From positions 1-41,066 of the forward strand of contig JAIUMB010000003.1 in NCBI GenBank assembly GCA_022565745.1: DNA of 41,066 nucleotides, read 5' to 3'. A model generated the notes under the pieces. That model saw nothing but the letters and a program-made list of their open reading frames with translations. It did no database searches and was not told the DNA's origin. Positions 24,979 through 33,540 of the stretch are shown here, piece after piece. The position numbers and the translations under genes were made by a program. This DNA comes from Cryomorphaceae bacterium. GTDB taxonomy: Bacteria > Bacteroidota > Bacteroidia > Flavobacteriales > Schleiferiaceae. Every line of letters begins with the position of its first letter. The first letter of the stretch is position 1.

Positions 24979-25032
24979 TCTTTGTGGCATTGAATTTGTC
25001 ATATATGGTTTATCAATTTAAAAATCAATAAT

Positions 25033-25326
25033 ATGAAACGTTTAGTATTGCCGCTTGCTATTTTATTCTCCTCGGCAGCATTTGCCCAAGAGAAACCTAA
25101 AAAATTCCAGAATGAAACGTCTGTTGAAAAATCGGAAGGAATCAAAGCTGTGGTTGAACTTGATTATCAAGAAACGTCTGTTGAATTAGATGAAGAATCA
25201 GAAAAACACTTGAATAAGCAAATTAGAATTCTTCAGCGCAAACAAAGTCAGCAGAAGTACAACAACAATCAAACCCGCGAAAATATTCAGGCTGCACCAT
25301 CTGAGGGGATAAGAAAGCAAGATTAG
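25033..25326 (+). CDS. Small exported charged protein, unknown
   Basis: A 97-residue protein with a clean signal peptide MKRLVLPLAILFSSAAFA-Q (cleavage near residue 18). The mature 79 residues are highly charged and Gln/Asn-rich, probably helical or disordered, with the pentapeptide ETSVE occurring twice 19 residues apart. The underlying 15-bp DNA is identical in both copies. It follows the exported protein gene by 54 bp. Its TAG overlaps the stop of the convergent Omp85-like gene by two bases. No family recognised. Confidence 0.6.
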   Translation: MKRLVLPLAILFSSAAFAQEKPKKFQNETSVEKSEGIKAVVELDYQETSVELDEESEKHLNKQIRILQRKQSQQKYNNNQTRENIQAAPSEGIRKQD

Positions 25327-26807
25327 AACATCTGACCAAACACCAAGAAAAACTGTCGGTCTTCCGCACTCACTGCGTAGTCAAGTCGAATAATTGTACT
25401 CTGATTCCAGTGAATGCGGAGGCCCAATCCTCCATTATAACGGAAGCCTCTAAGTCCTACGTTACCCAACTCATCCCACACTCTACCGGCATCGGCAAAT
25501 GGTACTGCCGATATGATCCAATCTTGATCAAAAAGAGAGAAATTGGCAAATTGTGTGCGCCACTCTACACTGCCAAAACCGTAAACGGGTGCGCCAAATC
25601 GAAATTTTTTATACCCTCTCAGATTGTCTTCACCACCAAGCAGTCCAATTCTACCCTGACTGGCACTCCAAACATCAAAAATTTCCCGAAAGAATATATC
25701 TTGTCCATGGATAACGCTAAAGGCAGCACGACCGGCCAAAGTGCTTTGCAATTGATTGCGCCCCCATGTAAACAAAGGGAGAAAACCTTGTGCTTGTAGC
25801 ATATGACGCATATAGCTGAAATCTGAGCCGATGATTTGATCGGTTGCACCCATGCCATATTCTAGCAATAAACCTTTGTAAGGATCCGGTTCAAAATCGC
25901 GGGTGTCGTATATAACCCCAGCCTTGAATTTTACCGATAATCCACCTTCATAGCCCATTATATTTCTTCTACGCCAGTATGAATCGGGGTCGTTGCGCTC
26001 AGATGCGTAGAAATCTCGTGTAACTTGTGTTATACCAGACGTAGCGTCTATGTCATTTCCATCGGCATCAAGCGCGTCGTCAATGGTTTCGAAATCGTAG
26101 TGTCTGTATACTAAGTGGGTGAAGCCCAGTACACCAAGTACCCGTAAATCGCCGTCAAAAAAGCTGCGCTCCAGTACCAGATCTAAGGCGTATTTTCGGT
26201 ATTGTAGGTAATGCAAACGGCGATCGCTGTACATGTCGGTAGGGTCTTCGTCTCTCATTCCTTCAGGGGCGCCAACAGGGTTGCCAGGTCGGATGGTTCG
26301 CAGTTCGTCTAAATAATCTCCGTAAAATGGAGCACTGCCGTTAAAGGGTGATTCATCAAAGGGCGATAAGAATGCCTCACCCATTCCAAAGTACAGTTTG
26401 TTGGGGTTGTCGGCAAAAGAAAAGGTCGATCTAAAACGCCACTTCGTATTGAAAATATAAGGGATATCGGCCCCTAGTTTTGCCGCAATCTTCCCGTTCT
26501 CGGCGGCCCATACACTTACTTTATATCTTTGACGATAAGGGGTGTAGGCGAAAAACGGATCGTTGCGATTACCATTGTTAAAAATTTCCGCATCTACACC
26601 AATACCAAAACCTTGAATGGGGTCATAAGCAAATCTAGGCAGCCCGGTTACGTAGAACCCTTCTTTCTTTTTAGCCAAACGCGAATCACTGAGACGCTTT
26701 CCTTCACTAATCGCAAAAGGTAAAGTGTCGTTTAATTGAGCGTGAATGTCTCCGAAAGATGAAAAAATAGACAAGCCAATTATGCCAATAAATAGCTTAA
26801 TAGTCAT
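25323..26807 (-). CDS. Omp85/BamA-like outer-membrane barrel (surface antigen domain)
   Basis: Predicted 494 residues with a signal peptide MTIKLFIGIIGLSIFSSFGDIHA-Q. The N-terminal part has KKEGFYVTGLPRFAYDPIQGFGIGVDAE, the opening of Bacteroidota barrel proteins in the BamA/TamA superfamily. Near residue 395 it has LGGEDNLRGYKKFRF, the Omp85 loop-6 RGY motif, then VPFADAGRVWDELG and GGLGLRIHWN and the final FFLVFGQMF, ending in a hydrophobic strand. No POTRA domain is present. It lies 2 bp after the LolE/FtsX-like permease gene and is surely in its operon, so a role in envelope lipid or lipoprotein handling is plausible but unproven. Confidence 0.8.
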   Translation of the reverse strand: MTIKLFIGIIGLSIFSSFGDIHAQLNDTLPFAISEGKRLSDSRLAKKKEGFYVTGLPRFAYDPIQGFGIGVDAEIFNNGNRNDPFFAYTPYRQRYKVSVWAAENGKIAAKLGADIPYIFNTKWRFRSTFSFADNPNKLYFGMGEAFLSPFDESPFNGSAPFYGDYLDELRTIRPGNPVGAPEGMRDEDPTDMYSDRRLHYLQYRKYALDLVLERSFFDGDLRVLGVLGFTHLVYRHYDFETIDDALDADGNDIDATSGITQVTRDFYASERNDPDSYWRRRNIMGYEGGLSVKFKAGVIYDTRDFEPDPYKGLLLEYGMGATDQIIGSDFSYMRHMLQAQGFLPLFTWGRNQLQSTLAGRAAFSVIHGQDIFFREIFDVWSASQGRIGLLGGEDNLRGYKKFRFGAPVYGFGSVEWRTQFANFSLFDQDWIISAVPFADAGRVWDELGNVGLRGFRYNGGLGLRIHWNQSTIIRLDYAVSAEDRQFFLVFGQMF

Positions 26808-26809
26808 GT

Positions 26810-28012
26810 TTAATTGAACGTATTTATTTTTAAACGACGGGCGGCAACAAAGCTAATCAATGATCCAATTACCAATACGGTAAGGATAACCTTTGCAATG
26901 TCGGTCATGTTCAGTCTTACCGGATAAGCGTCAACGATATATCCAGCACCCATACCCACCAAGCCAAACTGGTGCTGCAGCATCACAATAATACCGCCAA
27001 TAGCCAATCCGCTCAATGCGCCGATGGTGGTAATTAAGAGTCCTTCCATAAGAAAAACACGGCGTATGTTCTTAGTGTTCATGCCTATAAACCACAAGGT
27101 GTGAATGTCTTGTTTCTTGTCGAGTATCATCATGCTTAGTGAGCCAAGTAGTGTAAATGAGGAGATAAGAAGGATGAGTGAGAAAATGAGATAGGTGATT
27201 AAACCCTCCGCTCGCATGACTTTAAAAAACGCGGCTTGTTGTTCATTGCGGTTTTTGACCTCAAAGTCCTCACCGAAAAACTCAATGAGCTTTTTTTGTA
27301 CACGCTTATGCCTTGCATCGTCTGTCAATCTAATTTCTAATGAGCTGATGATTCCTTCTTGGTCACTCATCATTTGTAGCCGATGGAGATCTGAAATGAC
27401 ATAACGGACATCAAAATCCGGTTGAACTGCAAATAGACCTGCAGCAAAAACAACATCTTGATTAAAGGCTCGTTCCGGCTGAAGCAAATTGCGAGACGTT
27501 GCCTTGGGGACATATATTTGAATGGCTTCTGAGCGTCCTGTAGACGATAATCCGAGGTGCCAAGCTACACCAATACCAAAAACCGCATCGGGGTGTTGCG
27601 TTTTATACGCGCCTCGATACACGGATTCCGAAATGTTGGTGGTGTTAGTAAAGGTGCTGTCTACGCCTTTTAAACTGGCAATGTATTCTTGTTCTCTGTA
27701 TCTAAGCAGTACACGTTCTTCAAGAACTGGACTTACCGACACTACATCTTCCCATTGCAGTAGTTCTTCAATTTTTTCCTCGTCATGAGGAAATGATTTC
27801 CCAATGCGGGCAGACACTTTCATGTCGGGATCAAACGTGGAGTAAAAGCCTTTTACCAAATCTTCTAGGCCATTAAAGGCTGCAAGTATCACCAGCAGAG
27901 CAGCAGTGCCCACTACCAATCCGCTGATGCTAATACCCGCCAAGATATTTACCGCTGTGGCACTGTGACGCGAGAAAAAGTATCGGCGAGCAATGAAATA
28001 TGGCAAACGCAT
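26810..28012 (-). CDS. ABC transporter permease, LolC/LolE-FtsX type
   Basis: The 400-residue protein has the four-helix MacB/FtsX fold: a first helix at about 20-45 (NILAGISISGLVVGTAALLVILAAF), a periplasmic domain of about 220 residues, and three helices after about 272 (YLIFSLILLISSFTLLGSLSMMI, GLLITTIGALSGLAIGG, VILTVLVIGSLISFVAARR). It begins RLPYFIARRYFFSR, typical of Bacteroidota permeases annotated LolE-like, which extract lipoproteins from the inner membrane. The ATPase partner is not in the window. It sits between rbfA (11 bp upstream) and an Omp85-like barrel (2 bp downstream). Substrate is inferred only. Confidence 0.85.
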   Translation of the reverse strand: MRLPYFIARRYFFSRHSATAVNILAGISISGLVVGTAALLVILAAFNGLEDLVKGFYSTFDPDMKVSARIGKSFPHDEEKIEELLQWEDVVSVSPVLEERVLLRYREQEYIASLKGVDSTFTNTTNISESVYRGAYKTQHPDAVFGIGVAWHLGLSSTGRSEAIQIYVPKATSRNLLQPERAFNQDVVFAAGLFAVQPDFDVRYVISDLHRLQMMSDQEGIISSLEIRLTDDARHKRVQKKLIEFFGEDFEVKNRNEQQAAFFKVMRAEGLITYLIFSLILLISSFTLLGSLSMMILDKKQDIHTLWFIGMNTKNIRRVFLMEGLLITTIGALSGLAIGGIIVMLQHQFGLVGMGAGYIVDAYPVRLNMTDIAKVILTVLVIGSLISFVAARRLKINTFN

Positions 28013-28023
28013 GGGCGTGATGT

Positions 28024-28383
28024 TTACTTCAGCGGATTGTCGCCTTCGCCTCTTAACAAACGATCGATATTATCTTCATAATCGAGCGAATCGTCGACGT
28101 AATAACGCAGTTCTGGCATTTTTCGAATTTGCTTGCCAATGGTATTCCCAAGTTCGCGTTTGATAAAACCTTGTTGCTGACCAATGGCTTCAATCACTTT
28201 ATCTGCATTGGATGAAGGGAAAATACTCAAATAAACATTGCCTACTGAAAGGTCAGGGCTCACGCGAACTTTGGTCACACTCACCAATATTCCTTGAAAG
28301 TGTGTTTGTGAAAAACGTTGAAAAATATGCCCAAGTGATTCAATCATAAGTTGATTTAGGCGGGTAAGTCTGGTGTTGTCCAT
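28024..28383 (-). CDS. rbfA: 30S ribosome-binding factor RbfA
   Basis: RbfA assists late maturation of the 16S rRNA 5' end in the 30S subunit. The 119-residue KH-fold protein reads TRLNQLMIESLGHIFQRF, then ILVSVTKVRVSPDLSVGNVYLSIFP, a strand-helix block characteristic of RbfA, FIKRELGNTIGKQIRKMPELRYYVDDSLDYEDNIDRLL near the end. The gene is first in an apparent operon with the ABC permease and the barrel protein. A -7-like TACCTTTG lies 17 nt upstream of its ATG. Confidence 0.93.
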   Translation of the reverse strand: MDNTRLTRLNQLMIESLGHIFQRFSQTHFQGILVSVTKVRVSPDLSVGNVYLSIFPSSNADKVIEAIGQQQGFIKRELGNTIGKQIRKMPELRYYVDDSLDYEDNIDRLLRGEGDNPLK

Positions 28384-28400
28384 GCTGCTAAATTATACGA

Positions 28401-28408
28401 CAAAGGTA
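28401..28408 (-). promoter_or_regulatory. -7 box TACCTTTG for the rbfA operon
   Basis: On the minus strand the box reads TACCTTTG at 28408-28401, 17 nt before the rbfA ATG. It lies close to the divergent MATE promoter, so both share a region of under 100 bp. No -33 box was found. Confidence 0.4.
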
Positions 28409-28466
28409 GTTAATTTTGTTGGACATTTTTGCGGTATAAATGGGTGTATGGCAATGAGCGGTGGGC

Positions 28467-28474
28467 TACTTTTG
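28467..28474 (+). promoter_or_regulatory. -7 box TACTTTTG directly before the MATE gene start
   Basis: TACTTTTG is followed by CCGC and then GTG at 28479. As at trmD, the start codon begins 5 nt after the box, implying a leaderless message. This also argues against a GTG start at 28461, which would lie upstream of the box. Confidence 0.45.
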
Positions 28475-28478
28475 CCGC

Positions 28479-29810
28479 GTGACTAAAAGAGAACACTACC
28501 GGAAAAATTTGCAACTGGCCATCCCGGTTATGATAGGGCAGCTCGGCCACGTGATGGTAAGCGTAGCCGATAGCGTAATGGTGGGGAAGCTGGGAACTTT
28601 GCCCCTGGCTGCTGTGGCGCTTGCCAATAGCATTTTTGTGGTGTTTATGGTCTTTGGCGTGGGGGTGACTTTTGGTATCACACCTCTGGTATCCAATGCC
28701 GACGGGCAAGGAAAAACAAATCTGCCCAAACGATTATTGCAACAAGGCTTACTGGTTTATACCTCCTTAGGTGCCGTGCTGTTTTTGCTCTTATTGGCCG
28801 TGATTCCTTTAATGCCTTATTTCGGACAAGACCCAGCGCTGATTCCCATTACCCGACCGTACTATATCATATTGTCGAGCTCCATATTACCGCTTTTGCT
28901 CTTTATGGCATTTAAGCAGTACGCCGAAGGATTTGCCGATACCCGCTTTGCTATGTACATCAGTGTAGGGGCCAATTTACTAAATGTATTGCTCAATTAC
29001 CTGCTCATTTTTGGTCAGTGGGGGTTTCCGGAATTGGGCCTCAATGGTGCTGGCTGGGCCACGCTAATTGCACGTGTGTTGATGTTTGTCGTGATGGCCT
29101 TCTATGTTCTCTACAAGTGGCCATTGCGTACATTGCCTAAGGGAATCAATCGCGTTTTGGTGAGAAAATTATTGGCCATTGGAATCCCTACCGGGTTGCA
29201 GTCCATTTTTGAAGTGGGCGCATTTGCCGTGGCAGCACTCTTTGCCGGTATGCTCAGTGCCGAGGCGTTAGCAGCGCATCAAATTGCCATCAATCTTGCG
29301 TCGATAAGTTACATGGCAGCTACAGGATTAGGGGCAGCAGCGGCAGTGCGGGTGAGTAATCAACTCGGACGACAAGATCCAGATAACCTGCGTGCCGCAG
29401 CACGCTCACTGTTTTCTCTCACGGTGATTTTTATGATATTTGCCGGTGCCGTGCTGTTTGTATTCCGCGATACGCTGGTCGGTTTTTACAACGATAACCC
29501 GTTGGTCTTAAACTTAGCAGCCAATATGCTTGTTGTGGCCGTTGTGTTTCAGTTGTCTGATGGCTTACAGGCTGTTGGGTTAGGCGCATTGCGTGGTTTT
29601 ACAGATGTTCGGTTACCTACCATTATCACTTTTGTTGCCTATTGGGTGTTTACCATTCCTTTGGCGTATGTGCTTTCCCAATATACCAGCATGGGCGCAA
29701 TGGGTATATGGTACGCATTGGCTTTGGGTCTAACAATTTCGGCTTTGCTGCTTCACGTGCGCTTTAGACGCTTGCTGATAAAAAAATCTTTGGAATTAAA
29801 GCGAATCTAA
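28479..29810 (+). CDS. MATE family multidrug/sodium exporter
   Basis: Predicted 443 residues beginning MTKREHYRKNLQLAIPVMIGQ, with about 12 transmembrane segments in two similar bundles (one opening LAIPVMIGQLGHVMVSVADSVMVGKLGTLPLAAVALAN, the second LAIGIPTGLQSIFEVGAFAVAALFAG). The sequence GKLGTLPLAA, SVADSVMVG and ALRGFTDVRLP near the end fit NorM-type MATE transporters, which expel drugs or metabolites by Na+ or H+ antiport. Substrate is unknown. The GTG at 28479 is preferred over the in-frame GTG at 28461 because the -7 box occupies the intervening bases. The gene is divergent from the rbfA operon. Confidence 0.93.
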   Translation: MTKREHYRKNLQLAIPVMIGQLGHVMVSVADSVMVGKLGTLPLAAVALANSIFVVFMVFGVGVTFGITPLVSNADGQGKTNLPKRLLQQGLLVYTSLGAVLFLLLLAVIPLMPYFGQDPALIPITRPYYIILSSSILPLLLFMAFKQYAEGFADTRFAMYISVGANLLNVLLNYLLIFGQWGFPELGLNGAGWATLIARVLMFVVMAFYVLYKWPLRTLPKGINRVLVRKLLAIGIPTGLQSIFEVGAFAVAALFAGMLSAEALAAHQIAINLASISYMAATGLGAAAAVRVSNQLGRQDPDNLRAAARSLFSLTVIFMIFAGAVLFVFRDTLVGFYNDNPLVLNLAANMLVVAVVFQLSDGLQAVGLGALRGFTDVRLPTIITFVAYWVFTIPLAYVLSQYTSMGAMGIWYALALGLTISALLLHVRFRRLLIKKSLELKRI

Positions 29811-29869
29811 AATATTTGCACAACCCCGCTTTTGTGACTCTGCACCCCCTGCATTTTATAAACAGCTGC

Positions 29870-32668
29870 TTATTCTTCCTTATCACCAAATGCTCCGTGA
29901 TACACGATTTCTTCAATCAAACCACACAAATATTGACTGAAGGATTCACGTAATTCTGCCGGTTGGGTGGCGTCTTTCTTCAACCACTTGTAGCCATCGC
30001 TTTGTTTTTTTAAGCCAATCAACGCAGCTCTAAAAGGGGCGGATTGGTTGCCGTCCAATAGGGCGTAGCACAACAACTGTATCCCGTAGCCCAGTTTGTC
30101 TAAGCGTTTTTCGTGATCAATCTCCTCGGGGTTATCAGGCCAAGCAATGGTTTTTCCTTGTCCGGTGCTGCCGGTCTTATAGTCAAGATACACAGTGGTG
30201 TTGTCGTCCCAAAGCTCCAGTCGGTCGATGACACCACAGAGTTTTACCGGACCGTACTTTGTTTGCAGTGGCAGGTTTACGCACTTCTTGCCACCTTCCA
30301 TGCGGTCGGTACTTTTGTTTTCCAGTGCCAATATTTTTCGGCCATTGGTCGTAATGTCGCTTTCAAAGGCAAATGCCAAATCAATCATTTCGTTGGCTGC
30401 GGTTAGCGCCAGTAAATTTTTGCCGCTTTTTAATGAGGCGCCGCCCAGCTCTTTTTGCAAGGCTGTTTCGAGCTTTCCCTTGGCTTCTTTCCTCAGTGAC
30501 TTGAGTGTGTCTTTGTCGGGAAATGGCTGGTTGATGTATGGGGTAAACACAGCTTCCAACACCGCGTGAACGGCTTGTCCCAATGCGGGCATGTCCACAT
30601 CTTCGCTGGGATCGCTGTCTTCCTCGCGAATGCCGAGTAAATACTCGCGGTAAAATTGAATGGGATCGCGGAGGTACTTGTTGATGGCCGAGGGAGAAAT
30701 GCCGTCTGTGGCGAGTTTTTTCTCCAAGGCATCGACCACTTGTTCAGACTTGTTGATGCTTAGGGGGTGCCAATTGTCATCCTGACTTAAAGGGGCGTAG
30801 TATAAGATTTTTTCCAGTTGTAAATTCTCGGGAAAGGCCTTGCGCCATTCCCAGTCAATTTGGTAGATAAAGCGACTGGGGCCGGCATTTCCCATACCTG
30901 ACCCACCTTGGGTATAAACCAAGTCGGCGGTGTGTACGCCGTGAAAAAGGTGGTAAAAATGGTAGGCAAAAATGGCGTCGTTGTGGGTGTGAAGGGTGAG
31001 GTTAAACTGTCGCCTGACGTCATTGGGTATCAGCGAGGGTTTGTGTTTGCTGCGCGGTATCACGTCTTCATTTACCGAGAGCACCACCATTTGATCGAGG
31101 TGAAGCAATCGCGTTTCCAAGATACCCATGATTTGAATGCCGGTTTCCGGTTCGCCGCGAAAACTGATGGTTTCATTTTTGCACAACTGCCAGCACACAT
31201 CAGCCAAAGTGTTTAGATCGATGTCGTTGAGGTAGTTTTCCACCCATTGCTTGAGGTCGCGAATCACGTGTAGTGCCGCATAGGTTTGCTCACGTTCGTA
31301 ATTTTCATGCTGTGCACGCGATTGATCCCAGTAAACTGCAATGGATTCGAGCAACTGTTCGGTTTGTGTTAAAGCCGAAAGTGGTGCTTCTTTGGGCGAT
31401 AGGAAGTCGGCCAGTTCGGGCGATAGGTATTCTTTGAGAAGTGCGGGTTTGATGTAGATCAAGTTGCCTCTGCTCATTTGATTCATCAAGGCTTGTACGT
31501 CGGAATGGTGACCTTTACTGGAAAACCACTCGATCATAAACGGATGGCGCAGTACCCGGAGGAGGTCTTTGTAATACAAACTGCCCTTGTTTTTATACAA
31601 GCGGGTGAGGTTGTAGATGAGTTGGCCGGCTTGGAGATTGTCCAGACCAATGCCCAGGGTTAAATTGACATTGGCTTTGGCCGGTAGAAGTTGCACCAAA
31701 TCGTTTACCAGGGTTTCATCGCTGAGTACAATGGCCACTTGTTCGTTGGCATAGACTTTTTCCTCTTCCCATTGAACCACTTTTTCGGTGGCGTATAGCA
31801 CCTGTTGTACATTACCGGTCGTTTCTACACAGGTCACCTTCAGAGGGTGCTGGCCGATGTTGGCGGGCATGGCGTTTTTGTCTTTGTCGCTGAGCAGGTC
31901 ACTGTGCATGTCGCGGAAAAACAGACCGGCTTCTTGCTGTTTTTGCTTGACATACCAAGCGTCGGCGTCCCAGAAAAACTGTGCTTTATTCATGCGTTTG
32001 GCACTGCGCATGATGTTGGATTCTGCCGGAGATAGTGCGTTAAACCCGGCAAAAATCAGGTTGGATTCCGGGTGGGAAGTAAAAAATTCGTGCAGGTACA
32101 CCGGCGCATTTTCGGCAAAAGTTCTAAACGCCAGTGCAGGATCTGCCATGTGGTCTTTGAGGAGGTTGTTTCGATAGTCGGTGTATACAGCGCCCAAGGT
32201 TTCGTAGAATGCCAAGTACTTGCGCGCATAGGTGCCTTTGGCGGCGTCCGGTGCATCGGGTGCCCACTGTTCAATTTTTTTGATGTCGCTGAGGTAGTTG
32301 AATAAATCAGCGGGGTCGGCGAGGTAGAGGTCGATTTCGTAAATATCGGTGAGCAGCATGGGGCCAAGACCGAGAAACTCATCGATGGTAAAAGACTTTG
32401 AGGCGTGTTTGTCAACGCTGTTATACAAGCGCAGTAAGCTCTCTGTGCTGCTGCATTTTTTAAGGTTCACACATTGAAACACAAACTCTTCGATGCTGAG
32501 AATGGTTGGTGCCGCGATGGGCTTGTCGATGATTTTGGCCAGTGCCTTTCGCAAGAAAATGGCGGGTCTGAGATTTGGTATGACGATGAATTGGCGGTGC
32601 AATTGCTCGCCGTATTGACGGTAAAGTTCGTGCGCAAGGTGGTCTAAAAACGTGCGGGGCATGATCAT
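29870..32668 (-). CDS. AddB-like protein: inactive helicase plus PD-(D/E)XK nuclease
   Basis: A 932-residue protein of the AddB/RecB-like family. The C-terminal nuclease has GQAVHAVLEA (about 694-703), GVIDRLELW, and YLDYKTGS with D829 and K831, then YGIQLLCYALL, the full set of PD-(D/E)XK residues. The N-terminal half opens with HRQFIVIPNLR where active superfamily I helicases have a Walker A loop, so the ATPase seems lost, as in AddB proteins. The usual first iron-sulfur cysteine is replaced by Asp in INKYLRDPIQFYREYL and no Cys cluster follows. It probably acts with an AddA-like helicase-nuclease encoded elsewhere in double-strand break repair. It converges with the MATE gene. Confidence 0.82.
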   Translation of the reverse strand: MIMPRTFLDHLAHELYRQYGEQLHRQFIVIPNLRPAIFLRKALAKIIDKPIAAPTILSIEEFVFQCVNLKKCSSTESLLRLYNSVDKHASKSFTIDEFLGLGPMLLTDIYEIDLYLADPADLFNYLSDIKKIEQWAPDAPDAAKGTYARKYLAFYETLGAVYTDYRNNLLKDHMADPALAFRTFAENAPVYLHEFFTSHPESNLIFAGFNALSPAESNIMRSAKRMNKAQFFWDADAWYVKQKQQEAGLFFRDMHSDLLSDKDKNAMPANIGQHPLKVTCVETTGNVQQVLYATEKVVQWEEEKVYANEQVAIVLSDETLVNDLVQLLPAKANVNLTLGIGLDNLQAGQLIYNLTRLYKNKGSLYYKDLLRVLRHPFMIEWFSSKGHHSDVQALMNQMSRGNLIYIKPALLKEYLSPELADFLSPKEAPLSALTQTEQLLESIAVYWDQSRAQHENYEREQTYAALHVIRDLKQWVENYLNDIDLNTLADVCWQLCKNETISFRGEPETGIQIMGILETRLLHLDQMVVLSVNEDVIPRSKHKPSLIPNDVRRQFNLTLHTHNDAIFAYHFYHLFHGVHTADLVYTQGGSGMGNAGPSRFIYQIDWEWRKAFPENLQLEKILYYAPLSQDDNWHPLSINKSEQVVDALEKKLATDGISPSAINKYLRDPIQFYREYLLGIREEDSDPSEDVDMPALGQAVHAVLEAVFTPYINQPFPDKDTLKSLRKEAKGKLETALQKELGGASLKSGKNLLALTAANEMIDLAFAFESDITTNGRKILALENKSTDRMEGGKKCVNLPLQTKYGPVKLCGVIDRLELWDDNTTVYLDYKTGSTGQGKTIAWPDNPEEIDHEKRLDKLGYGIQLLCYALLDGNQSAPFRAALIGLKKQSDGYKWLKKDATQPAELRESFSQYLCGLIEEIVYHGAFGDKEE

Positions 32669-32826
32669 TTTTTTGATGCCCTAAAGGTAGTGATTATTGA
32701 AGTGATTGTTGTTGATATTGTTAAACATTAAAGTGTGGCTGGAATTTAAGTGGTGAGCGTTTAAAGTCAGGGTTTAAGTGTATTTACAAAAAAGAATTTC
32801 ACAAATCGATTGATAGATTTTTTTTG

Positions 32827-32834
32827 TAACTTTG
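32827..32834 (+). promoter_or_regulatory. -7 box TAACTTTG upstream of the toxin-antitoxin pair
   Basis: TAACTTTG matches TANNTTTG and lies 23 nt before the ATG at 32857. A properly spaced -33 box is not clear. No inverted repeat that could act as an operator is obvious. Confidence 0.4.
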
Positions 32835-32856
32835 GTAATCTGAAAAATTGTATGAA

Positions 32857-33087
32857 ATGAAAACAGCATTGCAAATAGATTTAACCTTTGACCAAATATT
32901 GTCAATTATAAGGCAGCTTCCACTACAGCAAAAATTAAAGTTGACCAAGGAATTAGAAAAGGAGGCTATTGACAGTAAATTATCTCGTTTGTTAGAAGTA
33001 TTTAAGACAAAAGATATTGCTATAGAAACCATATCAGAGGAAGTGGATATAGTTAGGAAAGAAATTTATGAAAAGAAAAAACGTTAA
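32857..33087 (+). CDS. Putative antitoxin of a PIN-type toxin-antitoxin pair
   Basis: Predicted 76 residues from the ATG at 32857 (MKTALQIDLTFDQILSIIRQ). It is rich in Lys, Glu and Ile and looks mostly helical, with LPLQQKLKLTKELEKEA in the middle and a basic end EIYEKKKR. It has no recognisable DNA-binding fold, but small charged proteins in this position are the usual partners of COG1569 PIN toxins. It overlaps the toxin gene by 20 nt. Base composition is visibly more AT-rich than the neighbours, suggesting acquisition. Confidence 0.65.
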   Translation: MKTALQIDLTFDQILSIIRQLPLQQKLKLTKELEKEAIDSKLSRLLEVFKTKDIAIETISEEVDIVRKEIYEKKKR

Positions 33088-33499
33088 GGTTATTTTTGAT
33101 ACCAATGTTTGGATTAGTTTCTTGATTGGCAAGCAGTTATCGACAATAAAAAGGTATATTTCTAACGGGGATATAACGATTGTGGTTTCTGAACAATTGC
33201 TGTCTGAAATTAAAATCGTTACAAGTCGCAAAAAACTCAAAAAATACTTCCCTAAAGAAAATGTGAGAGAGTTGATTGATCTTATGGATGTTATTGCTGA
33301 AAAGGTTGAGGTAAAACCAAGTCATTTTATTTGCAGAGATCCGAAAGACAATTTTTTATTGGATTTAATAGATTTTTCAAAAGCCGATTATTTAATTACA
33401 GGGGACAAGGATTTATTAGAACACAATCCATTTAAAACGGCACAAATTCTATCTCCTGCAGAGTTTGAAAACAAACTTAAAGCTAGCTTTAAATCTTAA
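33068..33499 (+). CDS. PIN-domain toxin, COG1569 type
   Basis: PIN domains are magnesium-dependent RNases. The 143-residue protein opens VIFDTNVWISFLI with D11, continues SEQLLSEI (E42 or E47), RDPKDNFLLDL (D91 and D94), and YLITGDKDLLEHN (D113 and D115), covering the acidic catalytic set. It matches the family annotated as putative toxin-antitoxin toxin, PIN family. Translation is coupled to the upstream gene by a 20-nt overlap. The pair lies between the AddB-like gene and the type IX cargo gene, and is AT-rich. Target RNA is unknown. Confidence 0.88.
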   Translation: MKRKNVKVIFDTNVWISFLIGKQLSTIKRYISNGDITIVVSEQLLSEIKIVTSRKKLKKYFPKENVRELIDLMDVIAEKVEVKPSHFICRDPKDNFLLDLIDFSKADYLITGDKDLLEHNPFKTAQILSPAEFENKLKASFKS

Positions 33500-33540
33500 A
33501 TGAAGTCCATTCGCAGTCATAATATTTTATAAATTACCAA

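Noticed and set aside
28461-28478. GTG start six codons upstream for the MATE gene
   Set aside because: The -7 box TACTTTTG occupies these codons.
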